Positions 49,537 through 59,800 of a DNA stretch of 64,000 nucleotides are shown one piece after another. Location of the stretch: positions 62,001 through 126,000 of the forward strand of contig JAVBLS010000015.1 in NCBI GenBank assembly GCA_031553235.1. Reading direction: 5' to 3'. Made by a program: the position numbers and the translations under genes. Position 1 is the stretch's first letter; every line of letters begins with the position of its first letter. Origin of the DNA: Frigididesulfovibrio sp031553235 (lineage in GTDB: Bacteria > Desulfobacterota > Desulfovibrionia > Desulfovibrionales > Desulfovibrionaceae). The notes under the pieces were generated by a model. The model was not told where the DNA came from. It did not search any database and saw only the letters and a list, made by a program, of their open reading frames with translations.

Positions 49537-49674
49537 AGCCGTAATATGATTCATTTATAAGCTGTTACATTACACCACCCGTTGGTACGCGCGCGCCGCC
49601 CCGCGTATTTCCGTCCTATTTCCGCGTCCGGCAAAACACGGCGCGGGCGCGGCACAACCAAGGCCGGGTCGCCC

Positions 49675-51468
49675 ATGAAGCAAGACGACGCGAAAAACTT
49701 TCCCGACGATGATGAAATCGTCGACCTGCTTGAGGTCGTGAAACCCGGCAAAAAAATACCGGCTGCGGCCGAAGAGGAAGATGCCGACTTCGGCGCCGAC
49801 CTTGAAGCCATGCTCGACAATCTTTCGGCCAAGGACGGACGGCAGAAACCGGCGGAGGGCACCCTCTTCCCCGACCCGACACCCGTGAGCCACAGAGTGG
49901 ACCCGGACGAAGAACTGGACATGCCGGATCTGGCCGACATGGAAAAATTGCTGAAAACTCTCGGTGTGTCCGGCGTAGGCAAGGACACCGCCCCAAGTAC
50001 GCCGGCCCCGACCGCGGACGACGAAGACGCTGTGCCCCTAGGTGCCAAGTCCACTCCACAGGCAGTTCCGGCGGACCTCGATCCCTTTGATACAGCGCAG
50101 GCCACGGCCAAAGCCCCGGCAACGCCCGATCCCTTTGAAGCGGCCCAAGCCGCAGCCAAGGCCCCGATTGATCCCTCCGAAGCCGCCCAAGCCACAGCCA
50201 AAGACCCGGCCGTGCCCGTGGATCTTGAGGATCTGCCCGGCCCGGCACCGACGCCGCAAGCCGTTCCGACGGACCTTGATCCCTTTGAGGCCGCGCAGGC
50301 CGCAGCCCCGCAGGCCCCGGTCGATCCTTTTGAAGCAGCGCAGGCCACAGCCAAAGCCCCGGCCGTTCCCGTGAATCTTGAGGATCTGCCCGGCCCGGCA
50401 CCAAAGCCGCAAGCCACCCCGGTGGACTTCGATCCCTTTGAAGCGGCCCAAACCGCCGCTGCCGGCCCGGTGGATCCTTTTGAGGCCGCGCAGGTTCCGG
50501 CCGCGACCGAATCCTTTGAAGCGGCTCAAACCGCCGCCCCTCTGAAACCTTCCACGCCCGTCGCCCCCGTGGAACCTGAGGAGGTCGTTCACCCCGCTCC
50601 CAGAGCCTCTGCGGAACCTGAGCCGGTCCAGCCTGTGCCCACCGCCCCTGCCGAACCCTTTGAGGCCGCGCCCGCCGCTCCCGTGGAGGCGGTCGAAGAC
50701 AGGCCGGAAGCAATCGATGTGACCGAAGAAGCCGCGCCCGGTTCCGACGAAGAGGGCTACCTCAGCGAACTGGACACCTTGTTGGACGACATCCTGACCT
50801 CGGCTCCCGCTTCGGGCCCGGCGACGCCGGATACGCCCGCGCAGCCCGCTGAAAACAGCCTTGCCGTCACGGCCGAAGAATTGGAATCCCGCTTGGCCGG
50901 GTTGCGCGACGAAATGACGCAACACCCGCGGGCGGAACTTGATTCGCTGCAGGCGGGCCTGGCTGAAGTCAGACTGATCCAGGAAGAACTCGGCAAGCGT
51001 GCCCTTGCCCCGGACGCCGCGACAAACGCGATCGACCCGATCGATCTGCAGGAGCTTGTGGATCGCATCGACGCCGTCAAGGCGGAGGTCGGTGGGGGCA
51101 TCGGGCAACTGCTCCAGGCCATGGCCACGGCCGAGCAACGCATCCGGTCCGTTGCCGAGGAATCTGCCGCGGCAACGGAAGAAGCGACCGCCGCGCGTGC
51201 CGAGTTGGCCCCGGTAAAAGCCGAGTTGGAGAGCGCACGCGCCGAGTTGGCCCGGACAAAAGCCGAACTGGAGGCCATGCACTCCGACACGGCAAGCGTC
51301 CGGGCCGCGCCGGCACAAGCGCGGGCCGAACTGAAGGCCGTGCGGGCCGAGTTGGCGGAAGTAAAGAACGAATTGGCCGAGTTTACCCGGAACATGGACA
51401 AGGCGGCGGCGCGTGCAGCGGCCGAAGTCATCCGCGAAGAGCTTGCCGCTCTGCTGCGGGGAGAATAG
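49675..51468 (+). CDS. Ala/Pro-rich repeat protein with C-terminal coiled coil
   Basis: A 597-residue acidic protein of unknown function. Residues 1-110 are charged and probably disordered (DDDEIVDLLEVVKPGKKIPA). Residues about 125-300 hold at least eight degenerate repeats of the form DPFEAAQxxAKAPA, with two copies of VPVxLEDLPGPAP. A further acidic Pro/Ala linker leads to a segment from about 400. Residues about 500-595 form a coiled coil with heptads (ARAELAPVKAELESARAELA). No signal peptide or membrane segment is seen. The ATG at 49675 is the first after the upstream GC-rich frame. It resembles bacterial scaffold proteins, but I do not recognise it. Confidence 0.75.
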   Translation: MKQDDAKNFPDDDEIVDLLEVVKPGKKIPAAAEEEDADFGADLEAMLDNLSAKDGRQKPAEGTLFPDPTPVSHRVDPDEELDMPDLADMEKLLKTLGVSGVGKDTAPSTPAPTADDEDAVPLGAKSTPQAVPADLDPFDTAQATAKAPATPDPFEAAQAAAKAPIDPSEAAQATAKDPAVPVDLEDLPGPAPTPQAVPTDLDPFEAAQAAAPQAPVDPFEAAQATAKAPAVPVNLEDLPGPAPKPQATPVDFDPFEAAQTAAAGPVDPFEAAQVPAATESFEAAQTAAPLKPSTPVAPVEPEEVVHPAPRASAEPEPVQPVPTAPAEPFEAAPAAPVEAVEDRPEAIDVTEEAAPGSDEEGYLSELDTLLDDILTSAPASGPATPDTPAQPAENSLAVTAEELESRLAGLRDEMTQHPRAELDSLQAGLAEVRLIQEELGKRALAPDAATNAIDPIDLQELVDRIDAVKAEVGGGIGQLLQAMATAEQRIRSVAEESAAATEEATAARAELAPVKAELESARAELARTKAELEAMHSDTASVRAAPAQARAELKAVRAELAEVKNELAEFTRNMDKAAARAAAEVIREELAALLRGE

Positions 51469-51664
51469 GGCCGGCTTCTCGCCGTCATCGCCGAGCGCCA
51501 CTCGACGCCGCGCGCGCTTGATGCTATGGTAAGAAAAAGAGGGAGGGGCGACGAGTTTCTTTCTCTTCCCGCCCGGTTGCAACCGTTGTGGCCTAAACCA
51601 TTCCCCAGGGCGGGTTCGCAAGTCAGCGGCAGCCGCCGTAGCGATATACGCGGACAAAAGGTAC

Positions 51665-51844
51665 ATGGAAAAATTCGCCAAGGAAGCCCTACAGGTAACC
51701 AAGGAAATCGTGGTCAAATTCATTGAGACCAACCGCGTTTCCCCCGCCACCTTTGATGAGGTGTTTCCGGCGGTGTACAAGACCGTTCTGGAAACCATCA
51801 CCGCTCCGCCGCCGGACGCCGGCACGACCAAGCCGTCCAGATGA
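51665..51844 (+). CDS. 59-residue protein like the N-terminus of MucR/Ros regulators
   Basis: A short ORF beginning MEKFAKEALQVTKEIVVKFI with an AAAAGG site, whose TGA overlaps the ubiE ATG (ATGA at 51841-51844). The pattern VTKEIVVKFIETNRVSPATF followed by DEVFPAVYKTVLETI resembles the N-terminal dimerisation part of MucR/Ros proteins (ADIVxAYVxxNxVxxxELP...I..VH..L). The C2H2 zinc finger that follows in true MucR is absent; the protein ends with a Pro-rich tail. The likeness is by eye and moderate. A role in regulation is a guess. Coupling to ubiE argues that it is translated. Confidence 0.6.
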   Translation: MEKFAKEALQVTKEIVVKFIETNRVSPATFDEVFPAVYKTVLETITAPPPDAGTTKPSR

Positions 51845-52578
51845 ACGCCACACGACATGCCCACGCCCTGCGCATCAACGCTCTGTTCGGGCGCATCGCC
51901 GGGGTCTACGACCTTCTCAACCGGGTTTTCAGCCTGGGCCTTGACGCGGTCTGGCGCAAACGCCTGGCCTGGGTGGCCGGGCCGCTGCCGGCGGGCTCGC
52001 GCGTGCTCGATCTGGCTGCCGGTACCTTAAAGGTTTCCGCCGAACTGCTCCGACAACATCCGGGCTGCTCGGTGCTCGCGGCCGATTTTTGCCGGCCCAT
52101 GCTGCTGCGCGGTCTGGCCAATCCTGCCCTGCACGGTTCACCGCGCCTGCGGACCGTTGCCGCAGACGCCCTCTCTCTGCCTCTGGCCGGGGAAAGCATA
52201 CAGGCCGTCACTCTGGCCTTCGGCCTACGCAACATGGAACCGCGCGCCGACGCCCTGAAAGAAATACTCCGGGTGCTCAAGCCAGGCGGCAAGCTGTGTG
52301 TGCTGGAATTTGCCGGCGCAGGCGAGCCCATCTTGTTCGGCCTGTATAATCTGTATCTGGCCAAAGTCCTGCCGCTGGTGGGCGGCCTGGTGTCGAAGGA
52401 CAAGGGCGCCTATCGGCATCTGGCCGACAGTGTGGCCTCTTTTCCCGACGCCGCCGGCCTGTCCGCGGAACTGCTCGCCGCGGGCTTCGTGGACGTGCTC
52501 CATGAACGCATGAGCGCCGGTATCGTCAATCTGCATATCGCAACCAAACACGAATCTGAGCCGGGAGGCCCGGCATGA
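51841..52578 (+). CDS. ubiE: Demethylmenaquinone methyltransferase (UbiE/MenG)
   Basis: A 245-residue class I SAM methyltransferase. The N-terminus INALFGRIAGVYDLLNRVFS is the UbiE signature. The SAM loop is VLDLAAGTLKVSAELL, the family motif LAFGLRNMEPRADALKEILR follows, and LKPGGKLCVLEF and SVASFPDAAGLSAELLAAGF complete the fold. It methylates demethylmenaquinone in the last step of menaquinone synthesis. It overlaps the small gene before it and the dehydrogenase after it by four bases each. The prenyl synthase two genes on supplies the side chain. Confidence 0.93.
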   Translation: MNATRHAHALRINALFGRIAGVYDLLNRVFSLGLDAVWRKRLAWVAGPLPAGSRVLDLAAGTLKVSAELLRQHPGCSVLAADFCRPMLLRGLANPALHGSPRLRTVAADALSLPLAGESIQAVTLAFGLRNMEPRADALKEILRVLKPGGKLCVLEFAGAGEPILFGLYNLYLAKVLPLVGGLVSKDKGAYRHLADSVASFPDAAGLSAELLAAGFVDVLHERMSAGIVNLHIATKHESEPGGPA

Positions 52579-53882
52579 TCTCTCTGCAAGAACTTCTGGA
52601 CAAACGCTCTTCCGTGGCCGTGGTCGGCCTCGGCTACGTAGGGCTGCCCCTGGCTTGCGCCCTGGCCCGCCACTTTTCGGTCATCGGCTTCGATATCGGG
52701 CAACGCCGCGTGGCCGAGCTCCGCACCGGCCGCGACCGCACCGGCGAAGTGGACGAAGCCGCCCTGCAGCAACCCACTTTACGCTTGAGCCACGAGCCGG
52801 CCGAACTGGCCGAGGCTTCGGTGATCATTGTGGCCGTGCCCACGCCCATCGACGCCCGCCGCCTGCCCGATCTGAGTCCCCTGGAGTCGGCCGCGCGCAC
52901 CGTGGGTGCACATCTGCGCCGAGGCGCGGTGGTGGCCTTTGAATCCACGGTCTACCCCGGCGTGACCGAGGAATGCTGCGTGCCTTTGCTGGAGCGGGCC
53001 TCGGGTCTGACCCTGAATCGCGATTTTTACGTTGGTTATTCGCCGGAGCGCATCAACCCTGGTGACAGGGTCCACACTGTGGACAAAATCGTCAAGGTCG
53101 TGTCCGGCTCCACCCCAGGGGCGCTGGAATTGCTGGCCGGCGTCTACGGCACGGTGGTCGCGGCCGGCATTCACAAAGCCCCGAGCATCAAGGTGGCCGA
53201 GGCGGCCAAGGTTATCGAGAATACCCAGCGCGATCTGAACATCGCTCTGATGAACGAACTGGCCCTTATCTTCGAGCGCCTGGGCATCGACACCCTGGAC
53301 GTGCTTGAAGCGGCCGGGACCAAATGGAATTTCCTGCCTTTCCGGCCGGGCCTGGTCGGCGGCCACTGCATCGGCGTGGACCCCTACTACCTGACCTTCA
53401 AGGCCCAGGAGCTCGGCTATCACCCCGAAGTCATCCTGGCGGGCAGGCGCATCAACGACAACATGGGCATGTACACGGCCCAGAAGGTGATCAAACTTCT
53501 GGCCGCGGCCGGCAGACCGGTGCACGGGGCGCGGGTGGGCATCTTCGGCCTGACCTTCAAAGAAAACGTGCCGGACCTGCGCAACACCCGGGTGGTGGAT
53601 ATCCACAACGAACTGCTGCAATATTCGGCCCGACCTCTGGTCCATGACCCCCTGGCCGACCCCGACGACGCCCGGCGGGAATACGGCCTGGAGCTCACCC
53701 CGCTGGATGGTATGCGCGATCTGGATGCGATCGTGATCGCCGTGGCCCACGATTTCTACAAGACCCTGCCCTTGGCGGATTTTGTCGGGCGTTTCCGGGG
53801 TCCGGCCGTTCTTCTGGATCTCAAAGGGCTTTGGACACCGGCCCAGGCCGAAGCCCTGAACATCACCTACCGGCGCCTTTAA
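52575..53882 (+). CDS. UDP-sugar 6-dehydrogenase (WbpA/TviB/VipA type)
   Basis: A 435-residue NAD-dependent sugar dehydrogenase. The Rossmann motif VAVVGLGYVGLPLACALA is at the N-terminus. The catalytic cysteine is in LVGGHCIGVDPYYLTFKAQE, with KVIENTQRDLNIALMNELA before and KENVPDLRNTRVVDI after. The pattern fits UDP-N-acetyl-glucosamine or -galactosamine dehydrogenases (WbpA, TviB) more than UDP-glucose dehydrogenase. It makes uronic acid precursors of surface polysaccharide. No other polysaccharide genes are in the window. It overlaps ubiE by four bases. Confidence 0.92.
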   Translation: MISLQELLDKRSSVAVVGLGYVGLPLACALARHFSVIGFDIGQRRVAELRTGRDRTGEVDEAALQQPTLRLSHEPAELAEASVIIVAVPTPIDARRLPDLSPLESAARTVGAHLRRGAVVAFESTVYPGVTEECCVPLLERASGLTLNRDFYVGYSPERINPGDRVHTVDKIVKVVSGSTPGALELLAGVYGTVVAAGIHKAPSIKVAEAAKVIENTQRDLNIALMNELALIFERLGIDTLDVLEAAGTKWNFLPFRPGLVGGHCIGVDPYYLTFKAQELGYHPEVILAGRRINDNMGMYTAQKVIKLLAAAGRPVHGARVGIFGLTFKENVPDLRNTRVVDIHNELLQYSARPLVHDPLADPDDARREYGLELTPLDGMRDLDAIVIAVAHDFYKTLPLADFVGRFRGPAVLLDLKGLWTPAQAEALNITYRRL

Positions 53883-53891
53883 GAGGATTTC

Positions 53892-54857
53892 ATGCAGCTT
53901 TTACGCCGCATTATGGCCGAGGAACAGCCCGGCATCACCGCCGCCCTTGAGGCTGCTCTGGCCGAAATGCCGCCGCAGACCGCGGGCGCTGCCGCCCATC
54001 TGCTGCGGGCGGGCGGCAAGCGTCTGCGGCCGCTGCTCACTCTCCTCTGGGGCCGGGTCTGCGGCCTGAGCCACGACGATCTGTACCGGCTCGGCGCGGC
54101 TGTGGAAATGCTCCACGCCGCCACTCTGCTGCACGACGACGTGCTCGACGGCGCGGACATGCGCCGGGGCAGGCCCGCCGCCCACCTGGTTTTCGGTCTG
54201 ACGGAATCGGTACTGGCCGGCGATGCCATGCTGGCCAAGGCCCTGCTTATGGTTTCAGACCTGGGTGACGCCCGCTTGACCGCCTGCATTTCGCGTGCGG
54301 TCATGCATACGGCCGAGGGCGAGTCGGCCGAATTGGCCGCGTTGCGCCGGCTTGACGTATGTCAGGAAGACTACCTGGCCATGATCACCGGCAAAACCGC
54401 CTGGATGCTGCGCGCCGCCTGTGAGCTCGGTACCCTCAGGGCCGGCGCGGACGATACGGTGGTGCGGGCCTCGGCCCGCTTTGGTCTGGATCTTGGCGTG
54501 GCCTTCCAGCTTGTGGACGACTGCCTGGATTTTTCTCCCAGCGAGGAAACCGGCAAACCACGCGGCGGCGACCTGCGTGAAGGCAAAGCCACACCGCCGG
54601 TGCTTCTGTATTTCGCGGCACTTTCCCCGGACCAACGGCAAGCCTTTGCCGCCGGCTTTGAAACGGGCAATATTGCCGGCCCGGAGCTGGAACGGGTCTG
54701 CCGTGAAATCTACGAGCGTGGCTATGCCCGCGAGGCCAGAACTCTGGCGGAAGAACGGCTCGACGCAGCCGCAGCCGGCCTGGCCGGGCTGCCGCCGTGC
54801 CCTGAGCTCACGGCTCTGCGGGAAATGTGTGAGTACATTCGCAACCGTTCAGCCTGA
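53892..54857 (+). CDS. Polyprenyl diphosphate synthase (octaprenyl type)
   Basis: A 321-residue trans-prenyl synthase. The first Asp-rich motif is LLHDDVLDGADMRRG and the second QLVDDCLDFSPSEE, with GGKRLRPLLTLL (IPP-binding Lys/Arg) before them. The length and motifs match octaprenyl/solanesyl synthases that build the menaquinone side chain. It lies ten bases after the dehydrogenase and precedes the HDOD gene. Chain length cannot be read with certainty. Confidence 0.92.
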   Translation: MQLLRRIMAEEQPGITAALEAALAEMPPQTAGAAAHLLRAGGKRLRPLLTLLWGRVCGLSHDDLYRLGAAVEMLHAATLLHDDVLDGADMRRGRPAAHLVFGLTESVLAGDAMLAKALLMVSDLGDARLTACISRAVMHTAEGESAELAALRRLDVCQEDYLAMITGKTAWMLRAACELGTLRAGADDTVVRASARFGLDLGVAFQLVDDCLDFSPSEETGKPRGGDLREGKATPPVLLYFAALSPDQRQAFAAGFETGNIAGPELERVCREIYERGYAREARTLAEERLDAAAAGLAGLPPCPELTALREMCEYIRNRSA

Positions 54858-54886
54858 CGACACCCGTTCCCGGGTCGGGAGCCGCC

Positions 54887-56833
54887 ATGACCGCCGAAGA
54901 GACTTTCCTCGACAGGGCATTTGACAAAAGCCTGCAACTGGCCTTTTCTCCCGTTCTGGTCCAGTTGATGCGCACGCTGCTGGAGCCGACGCCTTCATTT
55001 ACCGCCATTGCCGGCTACCTGGCCATGGACCCCATGCTGGCAAGCACCGTGCTGCACCAGGCCAACGCCGCCTCGCACAGCATCGGACAAAGGATCACCG
55101 ACATCCAGCGAGCCGCCGTGGTGCTCGGCACAGAAGCCCTGTATCGACTGATACTTTCACTGCTGCTGCAAAAACAATTACGCCCCGTGGCCGCCCGACA
55201 AAGCGCGGAGATTTTTGCAGACTGGCGCATCACCCTCTGGGGGGCCGTGGCCGCGGAAATTCTGGCCGCACGCCTGTGCCCGGCCCAACGGCAGAACGCC
55301 TATCTGGCCGCTCTGCTGCGTGATATCCCCCTGCTGCTGGCATTCTGCCGCGCCTTGCCGCCGGAGTTCATCCTGCGCCGGGGCGTGGTCACCCACATCG
55401 GCCGCAACGGCTTTGCCGAGGAAGAAAGCGCCTGGGGCAGCACCCACCCGGGGCTGACCCACGACATCATGACTTACTGGGGCATGCCTGAAGAAATATG
55501 TTCCGCCGTGCTCACTCATCACGACTTTGAGCAGGCAGGCAGGCTACCCCCCCTGAATCGGGCGCTGATCTACGCCACCCGCTGGGCCGAGACGGCTCAG
55601 GCGCCCGACGCCGATCCGGCCGGATGTGTGGCTTTCGAACTCAGCCTGGCCGCCGAACTTGAGCTGAACCGGGAGGAGATGGAATCTCTCCGCCTGGCCT
55701 GCGCCGAAAATTTCGCCCCGGTGCTGGCCCAACTGGGCGTTCGGGAAGGATCTGTGGAAACCCGGTATTACGAGCACTCTCTGGAAGTGCTGCAAAGCCT
55801 GCATTTTCTGGCCATGGACATTTGCAGTGAAGATTCCGCCGCCGTCATGGCCGAAGCCCTGGGGCGCAAGCTCCTGTCCATATGGGGCGTAGAATCCTGG
55901 AAACTGTTCCTGACCATTCCCGGCAGTGTCCCCCGCCAGTTCAAGCGGCAGAATGGGGCAATAACCGAGGTCGTCCCGGCCAACCCGCTGTCGAGCGGAC
56001 AGGAACATGATCAGGATACCATCCACCTGGCTGCTTCGGGCAGGCGCTACGGCAGACTGGTGGTGGCCCGGGAAGTTTTGAACCGGAACAGCAAGGCCGC
56101 GCCCTTGCCGCTGTTTGCCCACGTGCTGGCCATGAACTTTGAGCGCATGCGCCGACTCAAGGCCGAGACCGAGGCCCGCGGCCTGTTGCCGCCCAATGTG
56201 GCCCGCATAGACTCTTCCGGCATGCTGGTCGACGCCGGCCCCGCCTTTTTCGCCGTCTTGGGCGTGATGCCCACACAAACCCCGGTCCCCATGGCGGCGT
56301 TGCTGCGCAGGCAACTGGGCGGACTGCCGCCCGGTTTCGACGCCACGCTCGCCGGCACAGCGACCGCCGGGCCGTGGATCATCCCGGTCCGCCCCGGCGG
56401 GAACAAGAAAGCGCTGTTTCTCTCGTTGTGCGTCGGCGGCGACAACAAACAGCTCTTCTACATGACGGCGGAAGAGCTGCCGGATGTCGCCCCGGCTCAG
56501 GCGGCCTGCCTGGCCGATCCGGAATTCTTGCAACTGATGGAAAAAAATCTTGCCGCCCAGATCTTTCTTTTGGACGGTGACGGCCACGTCGTCTGGGCCT
56601 GCGCCTCGGGCGGTTTTCTGCTTGGGCGCGACATTTTTGCCCTGGTCCGGCCCGCTCCAGATTATCAGGGAGAATGGCCGGCGAGCCTGGCGACATCCGC
56701 CGCCAAATCTTTGGAGGTCGCGGGCACGCTACGCGGCCCGGCCGACACTGAAATTCCGGTATCCTTACGCTTTGTGCCCCTGAAAGGGACCGGCGCCCCT
56801 TGCTGCGCCTTGCTTCTGCGCCGGCAGCCCTAG
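54887..56833 (+). CDS. HDOD-domain signalling protein
   Basis: A 648-residue cytoplasmic protein. The N-terminal 220 residues form an HDOD domain (VLVQLMRTLLEPTPSFTAIA, YLAMDPMLASTVLHQANAAS, IQRAAVVLGTEALYRLILSL), the HD-related fold that lacks the full catalytic pair. The region after about 330 is probably a PAS- or GAF-like sensor (VARIDSSGMLVDAGPAFFAV and, near the end, IFLLDGDGHVVWACASGGFL). HDOD proteins act in regulation rather than catalysis; the partner is unknown. The gene starts about 30 bases after the prenyl synthase. Confidence 0.8.
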   Translation: MTAEETFLDRAFDKSLQLAFSPVLVQLMRTLLEPTPSFTAIAGYLAMDPMLASTVLHQANAASHSIGQRITDIQRAAVVLGTEALYRLILSLLLQKQLRPVAARQSAEIFADWRITLWGAVAAEILAARLCPAQRQNAYLAALLRDIPLLLAFCRALPPEFILRRGVVTHIGRNGFAEEESAWGSTHPGLTHDIMTYWGMPEEICSAVLTHHDFEQAGRLPPLNRALIYATRWAETAQAPDADPAGCVAFELSLAAELELNREEMESLRLACAENFAPVLAQLGVREGSVETRYYEHSLEVLQSLHFLAMDICSEDSAAVMAEALGRKLLSIWGVESWKLFLTIPGSVPRQFKRQNGAITEVVPANPLSSGQEHDQDTIHLAASGRRYGRLVVAREVLNRNSKAAPLPLFAHVLAMNFERMRRLKAETEARGLLPPNVARIDSSGMLVDAGPAFFAVLGVMPTQTPVPMAALLRRQLGGLPPGFDATLAGTATAGPWIIPVRPGGNKKALFLSLCVGGDNKQLFYMTAEELPDVAPAQAACLADPEFLQLMEKNLAAQIFLLDGDGHVVWACASGGFLLGRDIFALVRPAPDYQGEWPASLATSAAKSLEVAGTLRGPADTEIPVSLRFVPLKGTGAPCCALLLRRQP

Positions 56834-56870
56834 GTCTGCGCATTCATCCATATGTGTCATTGGAGGAACA

Positions 56871-59800
56871 ATGATCCGCAATATTGAAGTACGTATCCAC
56901 CCGAACCTGGAAGATTGCGTCGGCGCCAACACCGCGGCCAAAATCCGCGCCGCCCTTGAACTTCCTGTTTCCGGCGCCCGGACGGTCGCCGTTTATACCG
57001 TCGAGGGACTCACGCCCACGGAGATTGCCGACGCCATTGAGCGCGCCGCCCTGCACGACCCGGTGCTGCAAGAGGCCTCCACAAGCCCTTTTGCTCCACC
57101 GGCGGGCACGACCTGGATCATTGAAGTCGGCTTTCGCCCGGGCGTCACCGACAACGAAGGCCGTACCGCCCGCGACACTCTGGCCCTGGTTCTGGGGCGC
57201 AAGCGCGACTTTGCCGTGTATACGGCCAGACGCTGGTTCCTTTCGGGCGAGATGAACCGCGAGCAGGCCGAAACCATTGCTTCGGGCTTTCTGGCCAACG
57301 AGCTTATCCAGCGCAGCAGCGTCAAAAGCATCGACGACTGGCAACGCGAGCCCGGCTTTTTGCCCCAGGCCGCCCGGGTGACCGGCGCCTCTTCCGACCG
57401 GGTGACGATCATTCCCATCAGCATCATGAACGACAGGGAGCTGATGCAGTTCAGCCGGGACAACACCCTGGCCCTGGCCCTGGAAGAGCTGCACGCCGTG
57501 CGCGACCATTATGCCGAGCCGAAGGTGCAGGCCGCCCGCAAGGCCGTGGATCTGCCCATGGACCCCACCGACGCCGAGATCGAAGTTCTGGCCCAGACCT
57601 GGTCCGAGCACTGCAAACATAAGATCTTTTCTTCGCTGATCGCCTATGTCGACGAAGAAACCGGCCGGCGCGAGACCGTGGACAGCCTGTACAAGTCGTG
57701 CATCCAGCGGCCCACCAAAGTGATTCGTGAGCGCTTGGGCGCGAAGGATTTCTGCCGCTCGGTCTTCAAAGACAACGCGGGCGTGGTGGCCTTTACCGAG
57801 AGCCACGATGTCTGCATCAAGGTGGAGACCCACAACAGTCCCTCGGCCTTGGACCCGTACGGTGGCGCGCTCACCGGCATCGTCGGCGTGAACCGCGACC
57901 CCATGGGCACCGGCCTGGGCGCGGAACTGGTCTGCAACACCGATGTCTTCTGCTTTGCCTCGCCCTTTCATAAGGGCGAGCTGCCGCCGCGTCTGCTCCA
58001 CCCGCGCCGGGTCATGGAGGGGGTACGCGAAGGCGTGGAACACGGCGGCAACAAGTCCGGAGTACCCACGGTCAACGGTTCCATTGTTTTTGACGAACGC
58101 TACCTGGGCAAGCCCCTGGTATACTGCGGCACTGTGGGCATGCTCCCGCGCGAAATCGCCGGCCGCCCCGGCCATGCCAAAAAGGCCCTGGTAGGCGACC
58201 ACGTGATCATGATCGGCGGCAGCATCGGCAAGGACGGCATCCACGGCGCCACCTTCTCTTCCGAAGAACTGCACGAGGGCTCGCCGGCAACGGCCGTGCA
58301 GATCGGCGACCCGATCACCCAGCGCAAGCTTTACGATTGCGTGATCCGGGCCCGCAATCTCGGCCTGTACAACGCCATCACCGATAACGGCGCGGGCGGG
58401 CTTTCCTCCTCCGTGGGCGAAATGGCCGAAGACACCGGCGGCTGCCGCATCGACCTGGCCAAGACGCCCTTGAAGTATGACGGGCTGAAGCCCTGGGAAA
58501 TTCTGCTCTCCGAGGCCCAGGAGCGCATGACCCTGGCCGTGCCGCCCCAACATCTCAAAGCCTTCCTGCAAATGGCCAGGGAAATGGACGTCAATGCCGT
58601 GGAACTCGGCGTGTTCACCGCCTCCGGCTTCTTCCACGTCACCTATGAGGATCGGCCGGTGGCCTATCTGCCCATGAACTTTCTCCACGACGGCGTACCA
58701 CGCATGCGCCTGAATGCCGTCTGGCGCAGACCGGCGGCTCATCCGGCCGGCCAAACCGGCCTGCTCGACGAAAAGGGCGCAGCCGCCGATCTCGACGCCC
58801 GGGCAGGCGATCAGGGTGCCCTGCTGCTGCGCATGCTCGGCCGGCTGAACATCTGCAGCAAGGAATACCTGATTCGCCAGTACGATCACGAAGTCAAGGG
58901 CGGCAGCGTGGTCAAGCCGCTGATCGGCGCCAGGCGCGACGGTCCGGCCGACGCCGCCGTGCTGCGCCCCCTGCTTGATTCCGACGAAGGCATTGTGCTT
59001 TCCCATGGTATTTGCCCCAAATTCAGCGATGCCGACACCTACTGGATGGCCGCCGGTGCCCTGGACGAAGCGGTACGCAACGCCGTGGCCGTGGGCGCGG
59101 ACCCCGACCGCCTGGCCGGGGTGGACAACTTCTGCTGGTGCGACCCGGTGCAGTCCGAAAAGACCCCGGACGGCGAATACAAACTGGCCCAGTTGGTGCG
59201 GGCAGGCAAGGCCCTGGAACATTTCTGCCTGGGCTTCGGAGTGCCCTGCATCTCGGGCAAGGACTCCATGAAGAACGACTACACCGGCGGCGGGGCCAAG
59301 ATCTCCATTCCGCCTACCCTGCTGTTCTCTGTGCTCGGGTACATTCCGGATGTGAACCTGGCCGTGACCTCGGACTTCAAAAAAAGCGGCGAGGCCATCT
59401 ATCTGCTCGGCCCGACCCTGCCGGAGACGGCCGGCTCGGAAATCGCCGCCGAGCTCGGGCTTTTCGGCGGCGCCGTGCCCGAAGTAGATCTGCTTGCGGC
59501 CCGCGAGCGCTACCGCCTGCTGCACCGGGCTATCCGGCAGAAGCTCGTCTCCGCCTGCCACGACCTGTCCGACGGCGGCCTAGCCGTGGCCCTGGCCGAA
59601 ATGGCCCTGGCCGGCCGCATGGGCGCGCGCATCAACCTGGAACGGACACCACAACGGGACGTCTCTTCCTTGACCGAACTGCTCTATGCCGAGTCGGCCT
59701 CGCGCCTGCTGGTCACCGTGCCGCGCAAGCACATCCCGGCTTTCCAGGAGCTCTTTGCCGTACACCTCGGCCGTGACGCCGCCCTGATCGGCAACACCGC

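Noticed and set aside
56844..59561. Long minus-strand open frame opposite purL
   Set aside because: Same antisense effect of high GC at third positions. The purL frame carries all the family motifs.
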